Source: Nitrososphaerota archaeon
GTDB taxonomy: Archaea > Thermoproteota > Nitrososphaeria > Nitrososphaerales > Nitrosopumilaceae
Assembly: GCA_022564385.1 (NCBI GenBank)
Contig: JADFLN010000017.1
Location: forward strand, 1-18,909
Direction: 5' to 3'
DNA: 18,909 bases
The notes below the pieces were generated by a model. It made no database searches and had not been told where the DNA came from. It saw only the letters and a list, made by a program, of their open reading frames with translations. A program made the position numbers and the translations under genes. Positions 13,890-18,909 of the stretch are shown piece after piece. Numbering within the stretch: the first letter of the stretch is position 1; every line of letters begins with the position of its first letter.

Positions 13890-14174
13890 TTACAGGTTCT
13901 TTACTGAAACTTGGTTTTTTCTAGCTATTCTTTTCTTAACTAGACTAAACATTATCATTCCTATGTTAATAATCGAAATAATCTCAATCAAGTCTACACT
14001 GTACAATAACCAATCAATAACTGGATGGACTCTCGATATGACTCCTACCTCTAGCATGAGATCTGCATTCCATATCATATGTGGAATTTGAATAAACTGT
14101 ATAACTGCAATAATGATTATACTTCCTAAAATTTTACTCTCATACCATTTCCAAAATCTATTCCATGCATTCAT
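13890..14174 (-). CDS. small membrane protein with two transmembrane helices
   Basis: A 94-residue protein. Two hydrophobic segments, about 15-35 (ILGSIIIIAVIQFIQIPHMI) and 51-79 (VIDWLLYSVDLIEIISIINI), are joined by a short loop, and the C-terminus is strongly basic (KKRIARKNQ), so both ends are probably cytoplasmic. Several Trp cluster at the N-terminus (WNRFWKWYE). No functional motif is recognised. The ATG at 14174 has a TATA-like box on the minus strand at 14196-14203. The large CTAATTAG palindrome about 50-110 bp upstream is a candidate control site for it. Confidence 0.65.
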   Translation of the reverse strand: MNAWNRFWKWYESKILGSIIIIAVIQFIQIPHMIWNADLMLEVGVISRVHPVIDWLLYSVDLIEIISIINIGMIMFSLVKKRIARKNQVSVKNL

Positions 14175-14195
14175 AGTTACAATTAGTTTTTAATT

Positions 14196-14203
14196 CTATT
14201 AAA
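14196..14203 (-). promoter_or_regulatory. TATA-like box for the small membrane protein
   Basis: Reads TTTAATAG on the minus strand, centred 25 bp before the ATG at 14174; it supports a leaderless start. Confidence 0.5.
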
Positions 14204-14223
14204 CACTGTGAAAATTAGATGCA

Positions 14224-14283
14224 ACTAATTAGACTCCCCTAATTATTTTGGGAATAAAAATAATTAGTCGATACTAATTAGTA
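14224..14283. repeat. 60-bp symmetric palindrome with four CTAATTAG-type sites
   Basis: Sites are CTAATTAG (14225-14232), CTAATTAT (14239-14246), ATAATTAG (14260-14267) and CTAATTAG (14274-14281, within the 12-bp palindrome TACTAATTAGTA). Centre-to-centre distances are 14, 21 and 14 bp, symmetric about 14253. The inner pair extends to a perfect 11-bp inverted repeat, CTAATTATTTT and AAAATAATTAG, with a 7-base spacer. It is a strong candidate multi-site operator just upstream of the small membrane protein. Confidence 0.65.
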
Positions 14284-14311
14284 CAAACTAAGTTTAAAAC
14301 TTTCAAATTTC

Positions 14312-14557
14312 TTAATGTACAATACTCTTTGATTTTGACCACAAGGTACTAAACAATAATTTTTTAGAATAAATCATTGTAGTTGAATTTGTCCATAATG
14401 CAGTAACCTTCTCTTTTACTAATCCAGAATTCTTCATGTAAAATAACACTTCATCGTTATCTTTCACAACAAAGCAGAGATTTCCATCTATTGACGTAGG
14501 TAGTTTTTTAACATTGGTTTTATCAATTTCATCAAATACGTATAATGTTCTAAATGA
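14312..14557 (-). pseudogene. C-terminal remnant of a larger protein, possibly a TrmB-like regulator
   Basis: An open frame of 81 codons between TAA at 14558-14560 and the TAA at 14312-14314, with no ATG, GTG or TTG near its beginning. Its translation is clearly protein-like: YVFDEIDKTNVKKLP, then SIDGNLCFVVKDNDEVLFYM, then VTALWTNSTTM and KKLLFSTLWSKSKSI. The pattern of beta strands followed by 'ALWTN ... LLFSTLW' resembles the C-terminal sensor end of TrmB-like archaeal regulators, from memory only. The missing N-terminal part would have to lie where cysS now is, so this is most likely a truncated leftover. It follows cysS by 12 bases on the same strand and may still be co-transcribed. Confidence 0.5.
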
Positions 14558-14569
14558 TTAAACTAGTTT

Positions 14570-15958
14570 TCAATTTTCAGCTTTAATGTTTTCTTTTTTC
14601 ATCCAGATGGTATTTTCTTTGTGATCAATTAATTCAATACTCATTTCATTAAGTTTCTCTCTAATTTTATCTGCATCTTCAAATTGTTTTTCTTTTCTTA
14701 GTTGTTCTCTACTTGCAATTAGATCATCTATTTTCTGTTTTTCATCCTCTGTCATTTTTGGTATGGTTAATCCTAAAATCTCTAACATCCTTTCAAACTC
14801 TGTTTTAATGATTTGTGCATCATCTTTTCCAAGTTTTTCTTCAGCTGCTAGTCTATTGGCTTCTTTGACAAGTTGGAAAAACGCCGATAATGCAAGATGT
14901 GTGTTAAAATCATCGTCTAGTGCATTATCAAATTCAAGACCTATTTTTTTAATTTTTGAACTGATTTCTTCATGATTTTTACTATTAGCATGAATTAATT
15001 CATAATAACACGTTTCAACTTGCCTCCATTTTGTGAGGCTCTCTTTTAGTAACTCTTCAGAGTAATCAATTGGTTTTGAGTAATGTCCTGATAGACAGAA
15101 TAATCTTATGATGTTGGATCCCCAATTTTCTAAAACATGTTTGATTGACTTTACGTTTCCAAGAGATTTCGACATCTTTTCTCCATTAATTGTCACCATT
15201 CCTACATGAACCCAAATTTTTGCAAATGGTGCACCTGTGAATGATTCAGATTGTGCAATCTCATTTTCATGATGGGGAAATATTAGATCTCTTCCACCAC
15301 CATGAATGTCAAAGTTTTCTCCAAGATATTTTGTACTCATCGCAGAGCATTCTATGTGCCATCCTGGTCTACCTTTTCCCCATGGGCTATTCCATACAGG
15401 TTCACCATCTGAGAATTTCCACACTGCAAAATCTAATGGATCCTTTTTTGCTTCATCTACTTCAATTCTTGCCCCTGACAGGAGTTCATCTATTTTCTTT
15501 TTTGACAACTTTCCATATTCTGGGAATTTTGATATTGAAAAATAGACGCCGTTTTTAGTAATATATGCAACTTGTTTTTCAATTAACTTTTCAATGAATT
15601 TTATAATATCCTCTATGTGCTCTGTGGCTTTTGGGTAGTTTGTTGCACGTTTAACATTTAGTTCGTCAAAATCTTTGAAATAATCATTAATGTATTTAGT
15701 ACTGATAATTTTTGCTGTAGTGTTTTCTGTTTGTGCACGATTTATGATTTTATCATCTATGTCAGTAAAATTCTGAATAAATTCAACCTCTACTCCTTTA
15801 CTATCGAGATATTTTCTTAACACATCAAAAACTATGATGGTTCTTGCATGACCAATATGAGATTCATCATAAACAGTTACTCCACATAGGTAAATTTTTA
15901 CTTTTTTTGAAATATCTAGTTCTTTTTCTGTATTTGATAACGTGTCTTGAATCTTCAT
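14570..15958 (-). CDS. cysS: cysteinyl-tRNA synthetase
   Basis: A 462-residue class I aminoacyl-tRNA synthetase. HIGH is at 34-37 (DESHIGHART) and KMSKS at 261-265. The zinc that selects cysteine is held by Cys25, Cys204 (WHIECSAM), His229 and Glu233 (FPHHENE), all present. The C-terminal helical anticodon region includes LDDDFNTHLALSAFF and the ASREQLRKEKQFEDADKIRE motif of the CysS family. It charges tRNA-Cys in the cytoplasm. The ATG at 15958 lies two bases after the nadE stop, so it is the second gene of a nadE-cysS operon. Length and motifs are complete. Confidence 0.97.
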   Translation of the reverse strand: MKIQDTLSNTEKELDISKKVKIYLCGVTVYDESHIGHARTIIVFDVLRKYLDSKGVEVEFIQNFTDIDDKIINRAQTENTTAKIISTKYINDYFKDFDELNVKRATNYPKATEHIEDIIKFIEKLIEKQVAYITKNGVYFSISKFPEYGKLSKKKIDELLSGARIEVDEAKKDPLDFAVWKFSDGEPVWNSPWGKGRPGWHIECSAMSTKYLGENFDIHGGGRDLIFPHHENEIAQSESFTGAPFAKIWVHVGMVTINGEKMSKSLGNVKSIKHVLENWGSNIIRLFCLSGHYSKPIDYSEELLKESLTKWRQVETCYYELIHANSKNHEEISSKIKKIGLEFDNALDDDFNTHLALSAFFQLVKEANRLAAEEKLGKDDAQIIKTEFERMLEILGLTIPKMTEDEKQKIDDLIASREQLRKEKQFEDADKIREKLNEMSIELIDHKENTIWMKKENIKAEN

Positions 15959-15960
15959 AC

Positions 15961-16752
15961 CTATTCTCTGTCTGGTTTTTGTGCTGACAATCTTTTATGT
16001 TCACTGTTTATGTTTAAATTATAGATTTTTTCAACAATTGATTTTTCAATTTGAGTGGTGTTGGCTGTTTCCTCAGCTGATAATTTTTTGTTAGATAAGC
16101 AATACAGAACAGAATCTATTTCTTCATATGAAACACCTAATTCTTCTTCTGCTTTATGTTCTTTCCATAAATGTGGACTACTCTTTTTTAAAATGATATT
16201 TTTTGGTACTCCCAGATACTCTGCAATCTCTCTTACTTGTAATTTGTATAATGAAATTATTGGAGTAAGATCAGCTGCACCATCCCCAAATTTTGTGAAA
16301 TATCCAATTAGATACTCACTTTTGTCACCTGCACCTAAAACTAGATAATCTTTAATGTTTGCATAATAATACAAAATATTAGTTCGAACTCTTGCACGAA
16401 GATTCCCTCTTGACTTTTCATTTGGTTCAAGATACATTGTGTATTCCTTTACAATTGGCTTGATATCGATTAGTTTGTATTCTATTCCTGTCAATGCAAT
16501 CATTTTAAGCGCATCTTCAGTTTCTATTTTTGGTGTTATTGATGTGTCTGGCATTATAATTGCTAATGTTTTTTCTTTTAGTTTTCTTTTACAAATAAAA
16601 GCTAAAACTGCTGAATCAATTCCCCCACTTAATCCTAGAATGATTCCTTTTACATGATTTTTCTCAATTTGTTCTGATAAGAATTTCTCAATTGTTTCAG
16701 TAATTGAAGAATAGTCTTGATTTTTGATCTCATCTATGATCTCTTGATTCAA
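15961..16752 (-). CDS. nadE: ammonia-dependent NAD+ synthetase
   Basis: A 263-residue N-type ATP pyrophosphatase. The PP-loop SGGIDS is at 42-47 (GLSGGIDSAVLAFICKRK). Further family signatures are IMPDTSITP, NLRARVRTNILYYYAN, GAGDKSEYLIGYFTKFGDGAADL and SPHLWKEHKAEEELG. It amidates nicotinate adenine dinucleotide with ammonia and ATP to make NAD+. The N-terminal nitrilase-type glutaminase domain of longer enzymes is absent, so free ammonia is the substrate, which suits an ammonia oxidiser. The start is TTG at 16752: an in-frame TAG lies two codons before it, no ATG is near, and a TATA-like box is centred 28 bp upstream. It is the first gene of the operon with cysS. Confidence 0.95.
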   Translation of the reverse strand: MNQEIIDEIKNQDYSSITETIEKFLSEQIEKNHVKGIILGLSGGIDSAVLAFICKRKLKEKTLAIIMPDTSITPKIETEDALKMIALTGIEYKLIDIKPIVKEYTMYLEPNEKSRGNLRARVRTNILYYYANIKDYLVLGAGDKSEYLIGYFTKFGDGAADLTPIISLYKLQVREIAEYLGVPKNIILKKSSPHLWKEHKAEEELGVSYEEIDSVLYCLSNKKLSAEETANTTQIEKSIVEKIYNLNINSEHKRLSAQKPDRE

Positions 16753-16776
16753 TAACTAAATTGCAGAATATGTTCG

Positions 16777-16784
16777 AATAAAAA
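16777..16784 (-). promoter_or_regulatory. TATA-like box for the nadE-cysS operon
   Basis: Reads TTTTTATT on the minus strand, centred about 28 bp before the TTG start of nadE, supporting that unusual start. TAGGCAC lies directly upstream of it. Confidence 0.45.
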
Positions 16785-16825
16785 TTGTGCCTAATATTGA
16801 ATCTAAATTAGTTTATTTTGAACGC

Positions 16826-17128
16826 TCAGATATCCACATAGATGCCGTCATCTCTTGTCTGAACAGCATATGTTTCTAGTTTAACATCTTTGAGATAGTC
16901 TGTAAGTTCACCTGTCTTAATATTGTAATGCCAAAAGTGTAATGGGCATTCTACAATGTCTCCTTCTACAATTCCAGAAGCAATTGAACCATCCTGATGA
17001 ACGCAAAGATCATCTATTGCATGATACCCGTCTTGATTAAATACTGCAATTTGTTTTCCCTCAATTTTGAATGCTTTACCTTTTCCTGCTGAGACTTCCC
17101 CTTTTTCTGCAATCTTCTTCCAAGTCAA
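16826..17128 (-). CDS. Rieske-type [2Fe-2S] ferredoxin
   Basis: A 100-residue stand-alone Rieske protein. The cluster ligands are Cys42-x-His44 (LCVHQDG) and Cys61-x-x-His64 (ECPLHFWHYN), the spacing of dioxygenase-type and NirD-like Rieske ferredoxins. There is no signal peptide or membrane anchor, so it is cytoplasmic and not the bc1-type subunit. It should pass electrons to an unidentified oxygenase or reductase; no partner gene is adjacent. The start is TTG at 17128, immediately before TWKKIAEKGEV, supported by a TATA-like box centred about 26 bp upstream. It is divergent from ahcY. Confidence 0.93.
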   Translation of the reverse strand: MTWKKIAEKGEVSAGKGKAFKIEGKQIAVFNQDGYHAIDDLCVHQDGSIASGIVEGDIVECPLHFWHYNIKTGELTDYLKDVKLETYAVQTRDDGIYVDI

Positions 17129-17150
17129 TAATTTTGTGATATTGTTGTCA

Positions 17151-17158
17151 TTTATTTA
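17151..17158 (-). promoter_or_regulatory. TATA-like box for the Rieske ferredoxin gene
   Basis: Reads TAAATAAA on the minus strand, centred 26 bp before the TTG at 17128; it supports a leaderless TTG start. Confidence 0.5.
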
Positions 17159-17174
17159 CATTCGCATGATACGA

Positions 17175-17182
17175 TTTTATAT
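17175..17182 (+). promoter_or_regulatory. TATA-like box for adenosylhomocysteinase
   Basis: TTTTATAT centred 25 bp before the TTG at 17204. This is the clearest TATA box in the window, back-to-back with that of the Rieske gene. Confidence 0.6.
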
Positions 17183-17203
17183 GCCCCTTCAAAATTTTGT
17201 TCG

Positions 17204-18445
17204 TTGAGTAAAGTAAAGACTAGTCAAAAATTAATCAATGAAGGTAAATTGTCTTATAATTGGGCTAGATCCCATATGCAAATTCTAGATAATACAATTA
17301 ATCGCTTTAAAAAATCAAAACCACTGAAAGGTATTACACTTGGATTTTGCTTGCATATTACAAAAGAGACTTCAGTTCTATTAATGGGTGCAAAAGAACT
17401 TGGTGCAACTGTTGCATGTTGTGGTGGAAATCCATTAACTACTCAGGATAATATTGCTGCATTTTTGGTATCTCAAGGAATCCATATTTATGCATGGCAT
17501 GGGCAATCCGTCAAAGACTATGATTGGTGTATTGATCAAGTATTGAAACACAAACCAGCCATTCTAATTGATGATGGGGCTGACATGAATATCAAGGCTC
17601 ATTTTGATAAGAGGTTTAAGAATATGAAAATTCTAGGAGCAACTGAGGAAACTACTGCAGGTGTTACTAGAATCAGAGCAGTAGAAAATCAGGACAAACT
17701 TCGCTATCCTGTAATATTAGTTAATGAAGCATATACAAAACATATGTTTGATAATCGATACGGTACTGGACAAAGTACTATTGATGGTTATCTGCGTGCA
17801 ATGAATCTGCTTATGGCATCAAAGCGTGTAGTTGTTGTTGGTTATGGTTGGGTTGGACGTGGTGTTGCATCCAGATTCCATGGAATGGGATCAAAAATAA
17901 TTGTCACTGAAATTGATCCTGTCAAAGCCCTTGAAGCTCATATGGATGGATTTGAATTAATGCCAATGACGCAAGCTGCAAAGATTGGTGATATCTTTGT
18001 TACATGTACAGGAATGACGAGTGTAATTAGAAAAGAACATATCTTACAAATGAAAGATGGTGCAATAATGGGTAATGTTGGTCATTTTGATGTAGAGATT
18101 GATAGCAAATTCTTGTTAAAGAAATCAAAATCTGTTAAAGAAGTAAGACCCAATCTTGATGAATGTACTTTGAAAAATGGAAAAAGAGTTTATCTAATTG
18201 GCGAGGGCCGTCTTGCAAACTTGGTTGCAGCAGAAGGACATCCTCCAGAAGTGATGGCACAATCATTCTCGAATCAAATTCTATCTGTCTTGTATATTCT
18301 AAAAAATCACAAAAAAATGGAAAATAAAATCATTAATGTTCCTAAAGAAATTGATATACAGATAGCAATTGATGCTCTAAAGGCAATGGATGTTAAAATT
18401 GATAAACTTACTCCAGAACAAGTGAAGTACGCTAGCAATTGGTAA
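17204..18445 (+). CDS. ahcY: adenosylhomocysteinase (S-adenosylhomocysteine hydrolase)
   Basis: A 413-residue NAD-dependent hydrolase splitting S-adenosylhomocysteine into adenosine and homocysteine, thereby relieving methyltransferase inhibition. Substrate-domain motifs are CLHITKETSVLL (about 49-60), NPLTTQDNIAAFL, GATEETTAGVTRI with Glu149, and EAYTKHMFDNRYGTGQS with the conserved Lys179 and Asp183. The NAD-binding loop is GYGWVGRG (213-220), followed by EIDPVKALEAHMDG. The C-terminus is shorter than in eukaryotic enzymes, as usual in archaea. The start is TTG at 17204, fixed by the strong TATA box. Downstream, metG follows on the same strand after 38 bases; both serve methionine/SAM metabolism. 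Confidence 0.96.
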   Translation: MSKVKTSQKLINEGKLSYNWARSHMQILDNTINRFKKSKPLKGITLGFCLHITKETSVLLMGAKELGATVACCGGNPLTTQDNIAAFLVSQGIHIYAWHGQSVKDYDWCIDQVLKHKPAILIDDGADMNIKAHFDKRFKNMKILGATEETTAGVTRIRAVENQDKLRYPVILVNEAYTKHMFDNRYGTGQSTIDGYLRAMNLLMASKRVVVVGYGWVGRGVASRFHGMGSKIIVTEIDPVKALEAHMDGFELMPMTQAAKIGDIFVTCTGMTSVIRKEHILQMKDGAIMGNVGHFDVEIDSKFLLKKSKSVKEVRPNLDECTLKNGKRVYLIGEGRLANLVAAEGHPPEVMAQSFSNQILSVLYILKNHKKMENKIINVPKEIDIQIAIDALKAMDVKIDKLTPEQVKYASNW

Positions 18446-18483
18446 AACTTCATAACCTTCATACTGCACTTGACAAATATTAG

Positions 18484-18909
18484 ATGAACAAAAGAGCTAT
18501 CATCACAAGTGCTTTGCCATATGCAAATGGAGAAATCCATTTAGGGCATGTTGCATCTACGTATCTTCCAGCAGATGTCACTACTAGATTCTTAAAACTA
18601 AATGGAGTAGAGGCTTACTATATTTGTGCATCAGATGATTTTGGAACTCCTATCTTAATTCAATCAGAAAAAGAAGGAAAAACCCCTGCTGAATATGTTG
18701 CCCATTGGAATAAGCGTGATTATGAAGATTTTTCTGCATTTAATATCGAGTTTGATTATTTTTACAAGACTAGCTCTCCTGAAAATATTGAATTTGTTCA
18801 GGATGTCTTCAAAAAACTAAACGATGCCGGTCACATCTATGAGAAAGAAATAATCCAATTCTATTGTAATAATGACAAGAAATTCTTACCTGACAGATAC
18901 GTCAGATCG
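18484..18909 (+). CDS. metG: methionyl-tRNA synthetase, N-terminal 142 codons (cut by window edge)
   Basis: Open from ATG 18484 to the end of the window. The N-terminus KRAIITSALPYANGEIHLGH carries the class I HIGH-type signature as HLGH. It is followed by YLPADVTTRFLKLNG, the YYICASDDFGTPI segment of the MetRS active site, and, at the edge, CNNDKKFLPDRYV, which leads into the zinc-knuckle region of the family. The enzyme charges tRNA-Met, including the initiator. The typical CGTDEHGT-like segment reads CASDDFGT here, a variation within the archaeal group as far as I know. KMSKS and the anticodon domain lie beyond the window. Confidence 0.93.
   Translation, partial: MNKRAIITSALPYANGEIHLGHVASTYLPADVTTRFLKLNGVEAYYICASDDFGTPILIQSEKEGKTPAEYVAHWNKRDYEDFSAFNIEFDYFYKTSSPENIEFVQDVFKKLNDAGHIYEKEIIQFYCNNDKKFLPDRYVRS

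Noticed and set aside
15241..15558. Two overlapping + strand open frames opposite cysS
   Set aside because: They lie within the intact cysS coding sequence, antisense to its conserved zinc and active-site region, and encode His/Leu/Phe-rich low-quality sequence. They are shadows.
18307..18540. Minus-strand frame across the ahcY-metG junction
   Set aside because: It covers the conserved ends of two well-supported genes in antisense and has no promoter or motif.

Overview
The window looks like a chromosomal segment of an ammonia-oxidising archaeon (Nitrososphaerota/Thaumarchaeota), most like the marine Nitrosopumilus group. This rests on protein content, not on a database search. The segment carries an archaeal transcription factor B, an Nre-family repair protein ending in a PCNA-binding motif, an archaeal class III PHA synthase pair, and exported proteins with the tryptophan-pair (WW) repeats common in this lineage. 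DNA is AT-rich, genes are tightly packed, and many genes start at or within a few bases of the start predicted from a TATA-like box about 25 bp upstream (leaderless mRNAs). TTG and GTG starts are frequent.

Layout. Positions 1-2457 hold a polyhydroxyalkanoate (PHA) module: an AbrB-type protein (cut by the left edge) and a phasin-like protein on +, convergent with phaE-phaC on -. Positions 2510-3816 hold a small protein of unknown function and, convergent with it, a TFB. Positions 3928-5379 hold an exported TPR/WW-repeat protein and a matrixin-type zinc protease domain in the same frame, separated by one TAG; this looks like a single gene broken by a nonsense codon or read through. Positions 5505-8239 hold a coiled-coil protein, a BirA-type biotin ligase, a winged-helix protein with a Met-rich tail, a CoA-binding protein and a small unknown overlapping it. 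Positions 8274-10485 hold an Obg/YchF-type GTPase and a BtuF-like corrinoid-binding protein.

Positions 10486-10971 form a long intergenic region with a repeated promoter-associated element and hairpins, which may encode a small RNA. Next come a secreted three-repeat disulfide protein (10972-12567) and nreA (12712-13869), which has the second copy of the repeated element just upstream of its TATA box. Positions 13890-14569 hold a small two-helix membrane protein, a large symmetric CTAATTAG palindrome, and a start-less remnant of a larger protein, possibly a TrmB-like regulator. The rest is housekeeping: nadE-cysS operon, a Rieske ferredoxin, adenosylhomocysteinase, and the beginning of metG, cut by the right edge.

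Functional links. phaC/phaE make the polymer and the AbrB/phasin pair probably coats granules and controls expression. BirA supplies biotin to the acyl-CoA carboxylase of thaumarchaeal carbon fixation. AhcY recycles S-adenosylhomocysteine toward methionine, which MetG uses. No rRNA, tRNA, CRISPR array or intact insertion sequence was recognised.
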